From positions 1 to 59,275 of IMG/VR virus record IMGVR_UViG_3300043499_000045: a DNA stretch of 59,275 bases, one strand, 5' to 3'. The notes below the pieces were generated by a model. That model was not told the DNA's origin and ran no database searches. It was given only the letters and a program-made list of their open reading frames with translations. The translations under genes and the position numbers were made by a program. Shown piece by piece: positions 14,932 to 23,572 of the stretch (position 1 is its first letter; each line of letters begins with the position of its first letter). Origin of the DNA: a virus.

Positions 14932-15785
14932 CACACTTCCTCCATCGCAACGCGTGCGACATATTGGTCATAATTGGATTGAGACAATTGCGCGTTCTCG
15001 GCAAACTTGCCCCATAGCTGATAACTCTGCTCGAGCAACGTGTCATCATCTTCAGGGAACAGACTCACGAACATCGGTTCAGTCGTGCCGTTCAATCGAA
15101 TGAATCGCATCAGCGATGCACGATCTTCCGAGTTCATATTGCCAAGTTCAAACTCGATGCGCCGCCACTTCGGGCCGCGCTCGCCGCGCAGGTCGCCAGC
15201 TTCGGTGCGCTTGTTCTTGCTCGAGTCTACGTACGTGACGCTGTGCCCAAAGTTGAAGTTGTACGTTGGCGACCAAACCGCACCTGCGATTAAGCGGCCG
15301 ACCTCAATATAGGTATCTGGATTATTGAGATCGTAGAAGTGCACTTCGAGTTTGCGCACCGCATGCGCGCCCGGTATCCATAGCACGCCGTAACCGCCGT
15401 AGCCATAGGAGAAGAGCGACGCGCCGCCGCGCTGGTAGAAGTTCTCGCCTAGCGGTGTGCCCCACAGGAATTGCCCCAGACCGGGAGCCGCAGCGCACTC
15501 GACAAGCCCGGTGTCGAACGCAGGCTGGAGGTCTGTCTCACGCGTATAGCCAACTGCGCGCATGGTTGCTTGCGCTGTGAAGTTATTGAACGCAGCGACG
15601 ACGCAACTAATTTGTTCAGCAGTCGTCCACGTTGAAATAACACCGGCGTTGACATCGGCAGCACGCCACACTTTGGCCTTGAGGTTTGAGCGAAGGTTCG
15701 CAGCGACGAGAGCGCCTGCTTCGCTCGAAGCAATGATCGTCGCACGATCTATTGCGTTGTCCCAGACGATACGAAGATTGCTCAT
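14931..15785 (-). CDS. Tail-tip protein, 284 aa
   Basis: Not recognised by family. Begins with LRIVWDNAIDRATIIASSEAG and is beta-rich with many Gly/Tyr (FSYGYGGYGVLWIPGAH). Middle RKLEVHFYDLNNPDTYIEVGRLIAG and the closing SLFPEDDDTLLEQSYQLWGKF suggest a beta-sandwich tail component similar to other siphovirus distal proteins. Co-directional with the giant tip protein and the fibre gene. Confidence 0.65.
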   Translation of the reverse strand: MSNLRIVWDNAIDRATIIASSEAGALVAANLRSNLKAKVWRAADVNAGVISTWTTAEQISCVVAAFNNFTAQATMRAVGYTRETDLQPAFDTGLVECAAAPGLGQFLWGTPLGENFYQRGGASLFSYGYGGYGVLWIPGAHAVRKLEVHFYDLNNPDTYIEVGRLIAGAVWSPTYNFNFGHSVTYVDSSKNKRTEAGDLRGERGPKWRRIEFELGNMNSEDRASLMRFIRLNGTTEPMFVSLFPEDDDTLLEQSYQLWGKFAENAQLSQSNYDQYVARVAMEEV

Positions 15786-15792
15786 GATGATC

Positions 15793-16299
15793 CTAGTGCT
15801 GAATGATTAGTGCCCAGGCGACGAACTCTTTTGCTGCCCACGTGCACGTCGCAAAGACCGACCCATTCAACACTTGGTATTTACCTGGGAACGGCAAGCT
15901 GCGCGGATAGCTGGTCATCTCTATCGTCCTGACGTTTGGATCAGCGGACGGCGTCAAGATGATGCCGTGCTCTGACACTGGCTGTTCTTCATACGATATG
16001 AAATCGTAATCCAGCTTCGTTGAATTCCACGCGGTGTTCACTTTACCGACGTGCCAAGTTATAGGCGTGTTGGTTGCGATGCCGCTGAACTGAATCCATA
16101 GCGTCTGTCTCACCAGACCCGTCGAGCCCGGTTGAATGCGGTACAAGGGATGATTCGAAGCGCCCCACGTGCCTGCGTCCGAAGTCATTTTAATGCCTGT
16201 GTAGCCAGCAATAATGCTCTCTTGAACAGGCTGCACAGGAACAACGCGCAACGGTGCGAAGCGCATCAACTTATCCCGCTCATTAACTATGTTCGACAT
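15793..16299 (-). CDS. Tail-tip protein, 168 aa
   Basis: Not recognised. Starts with TAATG overlap of the giant protein's stop. Beta-rich (SGIATNTPITWHVGKVNTAW, GKYQVLNGSVFATCTW). Likely a small tail-tip or baseplate subunit by position. Confidence 0.6.
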   Translation of the reverse strand: MSNIVNERDKLMRFAPLRVVPVQPVQESIIAGYTGIKMTSDAGTWGASNHPLYRIQPGSTGLVRQTLWIQFSGIATNTPITWHVGKVNTAWNSTKLDYDFISYEEQPVSEHGIILTPSADPNVRTIEMTSYPRSLPFPGKYQVLNGSVFATCTWAAKEFVAWALIIQH

Positions 16300-19200
16300 T
16301 AGATCAACACCTTTATTGTGACCTGGGACGACAGCCAGTTTACAGCGACCGAAATGACTTGTCCCGTCTTGCCTGCGGACAAACCAAACCGACGATGAAA
16401 GACAGTCATCGGCGCACCCACTGGCGTGAACATCAAATTAGCAAATCCAACGAACTCATAAACATGCCGCTGTGAAGAACGTAGATTCACTCGACGACCG
16501 CATTCGGTCAAAGCACTCTGTCTATCCAACAACAGCGAGTTCTCTTGTTCCGGTTGTCCCGGTATGCCGTACTTCGAGCGCATAAGTTGCTCGTCGATGG
16601 CAATCGTGAGCCACTCCCGCGCATACATCGACTTATGATCTTCAGGGACACCCTGTGCAGTGTCTTCTTGCACCGTCCAGTTCTTGCAATAGCCCAGGAC
16701 GCCACCGGGCACCAATGGCAGACGATCCGCGATATGCATCGAGCCCAATACCATGTCCGACTCAGTAACGACGATGGGCGCTGCGGCAGCGGTGCTGGCG
16801 CTTTCGACCTTCACACCCGTCACGAACATCCACGAATCAACATTGCCGGGTTTGGTATCCCACTTGCGCAGCATCACGCGAATATAGTACGTGTTCGATC
16901 TCGTTATTGCCGTGTCAGTGACTCGCGTATAGAGACTATAGTCCGTTGGATAAGGCCCGCCTTGTCCCTGTGCATCGTTAGACGCAGAAGCGGCCAAAGG
17001 TGACGAGCCAAGCAACGTGCCGTTCTGTGTGTATTCCCAGAAGCAAACTTCAACCCGGCATCTGTGCGCGCCTGTATATGCACTCACGGTGTATTGCTTA
17101 CCGGGCTCGACGATAATTGGAGCACTCGCGTACTCATAATAGTAGGCTGGATTTGTCGGGCCAGAGGCCTGATGCGAGAAGAACACAAACTGACCCGGTA
17201 TATTCCAAACGCCAGCACCGTTAAGATTGATGGATGTCGCAAATGGAAAAGCAGGATCAGGCACGATGCCGCCATTGGTGCCGCTATAGGACCAACCATC
17301 TGTCCCAGAAGTGAAGTCGCCGTTATAGACAAGTGTTCTCGATTCCGTTGATGGCGGCAGTTGCAGCTTCACGAGTTGCGCCTTGCCAAGCGCAGTCATC
17401 GTCAGACGCGCACCAATCGACGAAGCGATTGTTTGACATGCTTCGAGCACAGTCATACGCTCTGTCGTATATAAGCCGACCGGATATTTGTTGGCAATAT
17501 CAAATGCTGTGAAGTTGTCGGTATCAATATCTGCCGACGTGAAACGGTTCACCGCCTCTGTGCCGTGCTCCATCATCAAACGCCTGATGATAGGAGCCAC
17601 GGTGTTCACGTAGCCAGTGCCAGGATGCCCACCGCCAAGTTTGTCGCCCTGCAAGCTGCAAGTGATCCGGCCATACGGCTGCTTCGACAACTTGAACGAC
17701 ATCGGCGCACCCGTCATGAATATGTAATCGACAGGGATGCCGTTATCGCGAACCTCGAACACGCCTTCGGCTGCGTGGTTGTGATACGCGTAATAGAGCT
17801 GTTTCGGATCGGTCAACACCGGCGTGACGTTATGACATTCACCAACCGAGAACGGCAAGAGCCGATCAGCGTTGGTTGTGGTGCCGCCCACTTTGTCTTC
17901 GTGCAATGGTATGTCGAGCCGGAAGAACTTATCGCGCAAGCGCACGTTCACGGTGTCGCGCTGGCTGCTGTCAACGTCTTCAATATTGCCGTCGAATATT
18001 TGCCTGAAGTCCCTGCGCGGCCAAGACGCATCACCGACATAGGCTTTGAATTCTTTGTACAGCCAAATGCGGTCGAACATCCAATCAAGGTCGCCGGTGG
18101 AATTGTCTAGCTCGATATCACCATACGATTGATTGCCGCTTAAATTGAGGTCGATGGTTTGTGCAAACTCAAGCCCGCCGCGCATCAGCGGTGAATAATA
18201 AACAGACGCGCCATCTTCAATCTTTGTGACGAAGCCGGACGACGCAAAGTAGACAAGCTCCGTGTTGCTGGTGATCGGCTCTACGCATCGTGTCTCGATC
18301 AACACGACACGAACTGCGCGCTCGTCTTCCAGCCACGTCGCAAACTGCGCATCACTAATCGGCGCTCGCGGCGTGTACGTCGGGTAGACTATCGGCGGCT
18401 TAACGATGCTTGGGACAAAGTCAAACGCAGGCCAAGGCACGCACTCCAGAAGATACCGTGCCGCGCCTGCTTGCGAGACGTAGCCATAGCGATGCGCAGT
18501 CTGCGCCGTCGTGGATAGGCTATAGGTTGCGGGCAGCGCTGTCGATGTCTGCTTGCCTGGGATGTACGAGACCGTGTCCGGCGCTGAGAGGCTAAATGTC
18601 CGCGACAGCGCAACGGAGAACGTGACGCGGCCGGACCATGCATCCGGCGTCGTCGCGTAATAGCTTGTCCCAGACGCTATCGAATTCTTTGACGGGACGG
18701 CGGTCGTCCCAACCGTCACCGTCGCAGCGTACGTCGTGCTCGCGGCAACCGAGTTTGTGTTGGCACCGCTGACGGCCACCTGCCCGGTGGTCTTGAAGCT
18801 AAACGACGACGCGTCGCTGATGACCCGCGTGTTGATGACCGAAGTCGTCGTCGGCGTGGAGACAATGAACTCCACCGGCAGCGCCATCGAGAGCCGCGCG
18901 AAGCTGGTTGTCGTCGTTGCTGGCAGGCTAACACCGGCAAACGGCAATGACGACGCAACCGACGAACGATCCGCATAGCCGTATGCATCGCGCGCATTCG
19001 ACGCGTAGGTTGCCTTCGCTGCATCACTTGGCGTGATCAGCGTAAAGCCAGCCGTCACGTCCTTTGCGGTGTAGCCGTAGGTCGCTCCAGTTGCATCCGA
19101 AGCGACGACGCGAATCTGACCACTTGTTGCCGATGCACCCGACCACCCGTACGAGCGACTGCCTGCATTGGTAACAAGATTGAGCGACGCATAAGCATCG

Positions 19201-22200
19201 ATCAATCGGAGAAGGAACGATGTCGAATCTGCGCTTGACGGAATGATGCGGCCAAGCGCCACCGTCGTCGACTGCGGCGAGAAGTCGTAAAGGACATTGA
19301 GCGCAATCGATGTCCGGCTTAGCGACGTCGCTGCGCCGGACCAGCCATAGGAAGCGGGCAACGCGTTAGTGACGCGTGCCTGATATGCATAGGCGTTGAT
19401 CGCGTTAAGGTTGAACGATGCAGACGAGGCATCGGACGCGTAGACGAACCCTTGTCCTTCAAATGTGTTCTGCGGTGAATAACTGTACGTTGCGTTCAGC
19501 GCAACAGAGCTTCTGCTTAGCGATGCCGATGCCGATGCGCCTGACCAACCATAGGAGGCAGCAGGCAACGTGCTAACGACGCGGTCTTGATAAGCGTATG
19601 CACTCGCTGCGTTTGTACTGAACGACGTTGACGAGGCAACGGACGTATAGACTAACCCTAGCGATTCCGTTGTGTTCTTTGCGTCGACTGTATAGGTCGC
19701 GGGCAAAGCAACCGACACTTGCGAGATCGGCTGAACAAAGATCGTGTTCGTCGTCGGCGCATAATTGCCGCTGTACCCAATCGCTACGGTCGACGAAATG
19801 AGCGCAACAAAATCGGCGGTGACCGTCGCCGGTGTGTATGCATAACCGGCCGCATTCGCCGTCGATGGGATGATGCGGCCAATCGAGACGGTCGTCGTTG
19901 CTGTCGGGCTATAGGCATAGCTGGCAAGCGCGGCAGTCGTGGCAACACCGGCGCTGGCCTGGGAAACGCCTTGCGAGAATGCCCCAGGCTGGCCGTTCGA
20001 GACCCTGCCAATGCTGCCATAGCCTAGTGCCCCGCCAAGCGCCCACGAGCCCGCGCCTGCGTTGCTAAGCCCAGCAATGGTCGACGTGGCCGCAGCCAGC
20101 CCCATCAGCGGGTAGGTCAGCGCCTGGGCGACGCTGAAGGCCTGGGCGCTCGACGCCGTCGTCGCCGTTGCCGCCTGGGCGTACGTCGCGGGCAGCGCTT
20201 CCGATGGCACGTCGACGCGCCCGAGCGTGTAGGCGCTGGTCGCATCGGCTTCGGCAAGATCGTATGTTGCCGGATCTGCCGTCGACGTGATCGTCTGCTT
20301 CAGCCCGGTGTAGTATTGCAGTTTGTACGGCGAGACGATGCGCGAGTTGCGCGCATTCATCCACATGCGCTGCAAGTAAAGCCCGCCTGTTGTCGTCTGC
20401 TGACCCGCGCCCCAGATCTCGACGACAAGTATGTCATTATCGAGAACGTTTGCCGACGCGCCTGCGAAGCGTTGCTCTAGTCGTGGATCATCATTCGGCG
20501 CACGCCACTCGATGCCAGCTTGCGCCGCTGGATCGGAAAATATCTGTTTGACGACCGTGCCCGTCGATGGCCGATACACATAGATGACCGGCCAGAAATA
20601 CGAATGCGAGTTGACGCTGCCCGCGCCGATAGAGACTTCATATTCCCAGACCTGCGCGGGAATCGTTTGCGCTGCAAGCGGCAGCGAAGAGAACCGGCCA
20701 ATGTAGTACGACTGCGGTGCAGCTAGGTTGTTCTTCGCAGCGACACTCAACGCAGTCTGCGGTGGCGTCACGTCGTTAGGCGCAACCTCCGACCATAGAT
20801 ACTCGTTCGCGATTGTCGTCGCACTGCCTGTCACCGCAAACGGCAGGTTCGACGGCGCATTCTTTCCGGCACTCGGCGCTGTGCCCGCTATGAACGAAGT
20901 AAACCACAGCGGCGAGTGCGGCAAGTACAGAACTTTGTACTGCGAATAGATCGGTGATGTCTTGTCCGTGATCCGCCATGTCTGCGTGTTCGCTGCGGCT
21001 GTCGTGTGCTGAGCAACTGCCCAGGCTTCGACGACCAGCATGTCGCCGTCTTGCACCGTGACCGCCGCACCGGCCATGTTGCGCGTTGCCGTAGCAGGCG
21101 ACGCAGGCCATTCATTCGTGCCGACATACGACCCATCAAAGATGTGACCGACAACCGTGCCCGTCGACGGACGCCACACATACATGACCGGCGCGAAGAA
21201 CGTCTTCGATGCAGTCGCGCCCTCGCCAACAATCGCTGCATAATTCCAGTTCTGCGCCTGGATAGTTTGCGCAGCGAGTGGACGCGACACGAACCGGCCG
21301 AAGTAGAACGACTGCGGTGTCGTGTTCGCAAATGACGAGATCGTGCGATTGACGACGTTGCCGGTGCCGCCCCACCAATCATGCAGCACACCGTCGATAC
21401 CGGCATTCGCTGCGTCCTTATGCTGACCGCGCGGCAGATAGGTGACGTTCGCGTATCGCCCGCCGGTGATCGTGATGTTCGATGCATCACCGATGCAATA
21501 GAAGGTGGTGACGCCGCTGAAGTACGGCTCGCCTGATGCCGCTAATAACGCAAACGTCGCCAGCGACGCAGCACTGGTGACGTTTACGCTCGACGTTGCA
21601 GGGAAGGAACCGGTCTGCGTTGCGAAGCTGGCCGCATCCGCAATGCTTGCGTAGACACGCGTTACCGATGATGTCGCATTAGCCGCAGCCGTCGCATAAG
21701 ATGCCGCTGGGGTCGGTACGCTGTACGCTTGAAAAACATCCGTTGTCGGTGTTGTCGTCGATACCGAATAGGATGCAGCCGACGCGATGCTTGAGATATT
21801 GACAACACCGATCTGAATTGTCGATGTCGCGTCGCCCATCACCATCGGGGCAAAGTTCAGCGGTCCAGCCCTGATCTCGATGTTGTCCGATGCGCTCTTC
21901 ACCGACGCCGCATACGTTGCCGCAGGCGATGGGACGCTGTTGGTGATCCTCAGCACCGTCGCCGTCGTGTTCGTTGACGGCGTGTACGAATAGCTGGCCG
22001 CATTCGCGACGCTACTGGTCAACACCGGCGCACGCCCCACGGTCGATGTCGCATCGGCACCGAGCATTGGCGAGAAGAGCAAGCCTGACGCAACGCTACT
22101 GAGCACAGCGACGTCTGTCGCCGCGCCCATTCCCATCGGCGGATAGGTCAACGGGTCCGCGACGCTAATCGTCTGCGCGCCAGTAGGTGCCGCTGTGCCC

Positions 22201-22886
22201 CACGTCAGCGCATTCGTGAAGTTGATCCACGAGCTAACTGTATTGATGCCGATAGAGCGTGGGCACGCGCCGGACATATCCTGATATGGATAGACATTGC
22301 CCCACATCTCGACGACAAGCACGTCGCCGTTTTCGCAAGTGACAGGACTCGATAACGAGTTCGCTGCTGTTAAACCAGTAAACGCCGTCGTCGCCGTTGC
22401 ATTGAGCGAGAAGAAGTCGAACTCATTGACGACGTTGCCAGAAGCAAACCACTCGACGTTCTTGTTCGCTGTCGGTCCCAGGTTGTTGCGGCCATCCCAG
22501 ATATAGCCGACAACCTGTTGCGTATTTGGACGCCAGATATAAATGACAGGACAAGCGTGCGTCGCCCCCGAACCGCTCGTCTGACCGGCCCAGAATGTGA
22601 CCGTCAATTCCTGCTGCGGAATAGTTTGCGCAGCAAGATAGGGTGAACTGAATCGGGAGAAATAGAATGACTGCGCCTTCGTTGCGTCGTCGGTGTCATT
22701 CGGCGCAGTGATAACAACCTGCGTGCCGCCCTTAGCCGTTGTCGTGATGGCTTTCTCAACACTGGCGGCTGCGGCTTCAAAGTATTTAGCAGGCGCAGCA
22801 CGCGGCAGGTTCGGGTGCTTCGACCCGCCTGTCGGTGGCGCTACAGGTACACCGTCACCGAAGAAGAGTTTGAACGTGAGTGCCAT
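16299..22886 (-). CDS. Giant tail-tip/adhesin fusion protein, 2195 aa
   Basis: Structural, surface-exposed. Three long related modules of roughly 200 residues occupy about 1..210, 470..700 and 700..890; each has LAAQTI near its start, VMYVWRP or VIYVYRP near the middle and DGDxLVVExW near the end. Between and after them are many Ala/Ser/Thr-rich repeats of about 30-40 residues (SxALPATYxxx patterns), roughly 250..460 and 890..1490. The C-terminal 700 residues form the conserved tip part (WLEDERAVRVVLIETRC, DFRQIFDGNIEDVDSSQRDTV), with an inserted jelly-roll of CBM4/9 type (LVYNGDFTSGTDGWSYSG) near 1845..2020. TAATG overlap with the upstream gene. Likely the tail hub and receptor-binding fibre in one chain. 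Confidence 0.75.
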   Translation of the reverse strand: MALTFKLFFGDGVPVAPPTGGSKHPNLPRAAPAKYFEAAAASVEKAITTTAKGGTQVVITAPNDTDDATKAQSFYFSRFSSPYLAAQTIPQQELTVTFWAGQTSGSGATHACPVIYIWRPNTQQVVGYIWDGRNNLGPTANKNVEWFASGNVVNEFDFFSLNATATTAFTGLTAANSLSSPVTCENGDVLVVEMWGNVYPYQDMSGACPRSIGINTVSSWINFTNALTWGTAAPTGAQTISVADPLTYPPMGMGAATDVAVLSSVASGLLFSPMLGADATSTVGRAPVLTSSVANAASYSYTPSTNTTATVLRITNSVPSPAATYAASVKSASDNIEIRAGPLNFAPMVMGDATSTIQIGVVNISSIASAASYSVSTTTPTTDVFQAYSVPTPAASYATAAANATSSVTRVYASIADAASFATQTGSFPATSSVNVTSAASLATFALLAASGEPYFSGVTTFYCIGDASNITITGGRYANVTYLPRGQHKDAANAGIDGVLHDWWGGTGNVVNRTISSFANTTPQSFYFGRFVSRPLAAQTIQAQNWNYAAIVGEGATASKTFFAPVMYVWRPSTGTVVGHIFDGSYVGTNEWPASPATATRNMAGAAVTVQDGDMLVVEAWAVAQHTTAAANTQTWRITDKTSPIYSQYKVLYLPHSPLWFTSFIAGTAPSAGKNAPSNLPFAVTGSATTIANEYLWSEVAPNDVTPPQTALSVAAKNNLAAPQSYYIGRFSSLPLAAQTIPAQVWEYEVSIGAGSVNSHSYFWPVIYVYRPSTGTVVKQIFSDPAAQAGIEWRAPNDDPRLEQRFAGASANVLDNDILVVEIWGAGQQTTTGGLYLQRMWMNARNSRIVSPYKLQYYTGLKQTITSTADPATYDLAEADATSAYTLGRVDVPSEALPATYAQAATATTASSAQAFSVAQALTYPLMGLAAATSTIAGLSNAGAGSWALGGALGYGSIGRVSNGQPGAFSQGVSQASAGVATTAALASYAYSPTATTTVSIGRIIPSTANAAGYAYTPATVTADFVALISSTVAIGYSGNYAPTTNTIFVQPISQVSVALPATYTVDAKNTTESLGLVYTSVASSTSFSTNAASAYAYQDRVVSTLPAASYGWSGASASASLSRSSVALNATYSYSPQNTFEGQGFVYASDASSASFNLNAINAYAYQARVTNALPASYGWSGAATSLSRTSIALNVLYDFSPQSTTVALGRIIPSSADSTSFLLRLIDAYASLNLVTNAGSRSYGWSGASATSGQIRVVASDATGATYGYTAKDVTAGFTLITPSDAAKATYASNARDAYGYADRSSVASSLPFAGVSLPATTTTSFARLSMALPVEFIVSTPTTTSVINTRVISDASSFSFKTTGQVAVSGANTNSVAASTTYAATVTVGTTAVPSKNSIASGTSYYATTPDAWSGRVTFSVALSRTFSLSAPDTVSYIPGKQTSTALPATYSLSTTAQTAHRYGYVSQAGAARYLLECVPWPAFDFVPSIVKPPIVYPTYTPRAPISDAQFATWLEDERAVRVVLIETRCVEPITSNTELVYFASSGFVTKIEDGASVYYSPLMRGGLEFAQTIDLNLSGNQSYGDIELDNSTGDLDWMFDRIWLYKEFKAYVGDASWPRRDFRQIFDGNIEDVDSSQRDTVNVRLRDKFFRLDIPLHEDKVGGTTTNADRLLPFSVGECHNVTPVLTDPKQLYYAYHNHAAEGVFEVRDNGIPVDYIFMTGAPMSFKLSKQPYGRITCSLQGDKLGGGHPGTGYVNTVAPIIRRLMMEHGTEAVNRFTSADIDTDNFTAFDIANKYPVGLYTTERMTVLEACQTIASSIGARLTMTALGKAQLVKLQLPPSTESRTLVYNGDFTSGTDGWSYSGTNGGIVPDPAFPFATSINLNGAGVWNIPGQFVFFSHQASGPTNPAYYYEYASAPIIVEPGKQYTVSAYTGAHRCRVEVCFWEYTQNGTLLGSSPLAASASNDAQGQGGPYPTDYSLYTRVTDTAITRSNTYYIRVMLRKWDTKPGNVDSWMFVTGVKVESASTAAAAPIVVTESDMVLGSMHIADRLPLVPGGVLGYCKNWTVQEDTAQGVPEDHKSMYAREWLTIAIDEQLMRSKYGIPGQPEQENSLLLDRQSALTECGRRVNLRSSQRHVYEFVGFANLMFTPVGAPMTVFHRRFGLSAGKTGQVISVAVNWLSSQVTIKVLI
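18400..20250 (-). repeat. Ala/Ser/Thr-rich tandem repeat tract in giant tip protein
   Basis: Encodes about 600 residues made of degenerate repeats of 30-40 aa around the pattern ALPATYxYSPxxTTxxxxRV. Individual copies differ, so it is an old, drifted expansion. Ends are approximate. Confidence 0.6.
21500..22200 (-). repeat. Second repeat tract in giant tip protein
   Basis: Encodes about 220 residues of the same Ala/Ser/Thr repeat type, placed between the first and second large modules. Boundaries approximate. Confidence 0.55.
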
Positions 22887-23110
22887 TAGAGATACTCGCC
22901 GCTCAGCGTGCAGCTAGGGAACTTGCTGATCGTGGGCATGACCGGGCAATCGAGTACCGGCTTGGGATTCGTCATCCCTGCCCAGCATTCACCGCACTGA
23001 CAGCACACGCCGTCGATGCGCCATCTAACGCCGTTCTCAACGTTGCGATAGATGACGCTCGTCGGCGCGCGCGACTCGATGAACACCGCCGCGACGCAAG
23101 TTGCTTCCAC
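22886..23110 (-). CDS. Small Cys-rich tail-region protein
   Basis: 74 aa with seven Cys, including CCQCGEC in the centre, then CPVM and SCTLSG; likely binds a metal ion, perhaps Fe-S or zinc, as some siphovirus tail-tip proteins do. GTG start five bases after the previous stop; the site upstream is weak, so the start is uncertain. Lies in the position of the distal-tail / minor-tail genes, between 23115 and the giant tip gene. Confidence 0.6.
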   Translation of the reverse strand: MEATCVAAVFIESRAPTSVIYRNVENGVRWRIDGVCCQCGECWAGMTNPKPVLDCPVMPTISKFPSCTLSGEYL

Positions 23111-23114
23111 GACT

Positions 23115-23558
23115 TTAAGCGTCGGTGAAGATCACGCCTGGGGATGCGTTGCTGAACTTCACAGTGAATGAGTCACCGTCATTCAGGGTCACGTTCGAGC
23201 CATGATCCCACCACATGACAAGAGCATCGACCGGAGCCGACGCAGTGTCGTTGTATAGCCCGTAGTAGCGGAACGGACCAATCGCCGCGCCCGCCGCCGT
23301 GATGACAACTTGCGCGCCTTTCACCTCCATTGTGCCTGCGGGATTTTCCGCGTTGGTCACAGTGACGGTTGCGCCGCCGCCAGCACCGCCCGTATAGCCG
23401 GTGCCTGACGTAGCGAGTTGCGCGGCTTGCGAAAGCATCGTGTGCGTGGCAACAGGCAACGTCGCAGACAGGAACAGTTTGAACACATGCGACTGCCAGT
23501 TATGCACGCCTTTATTCTTTTGAATGACGTAGTCGTTGTACTTGTTTGCTGTAGGCAT
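23115..23558 (-). CDS. Tail protein, 147 aa
   Basis: AAAGGAGTTCACTCAA before ATG. Begins MPTANKYNDYVIQKNKGVHNW, a pattern I know from phage proteins located right after the tape measure. A Gly-rich loop near residues 52..62 and a beta-rich C-terminus follow (FTVKFSNASPGVIF). Likely a tail-tip component. Confidence 0.65.
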   Translation of the reverse strand: MPTANKYNDYVIQKNKGVHNWQSHVFKLFLSATLPVATHTMLSQAAQLATSGTGYTGGAGGGATVTVTNAENPAGTMEVKGAQVVITAAGAAIGPFRYYGLYNDTASAPVDALVMWWDHGSNVTLNDGDSFTVKFSNASPGVIFTDA

Positions 23559-23572
23559 TTGAGTGAACTCCT

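Noticed and set aside
18400-20250. CRISPR-like or DNA direct-repeat array
   Set aside because: Repeats are visible at protein level only, vary in length and are in one coding frame; no fixed repeat and spacer pattern exists.
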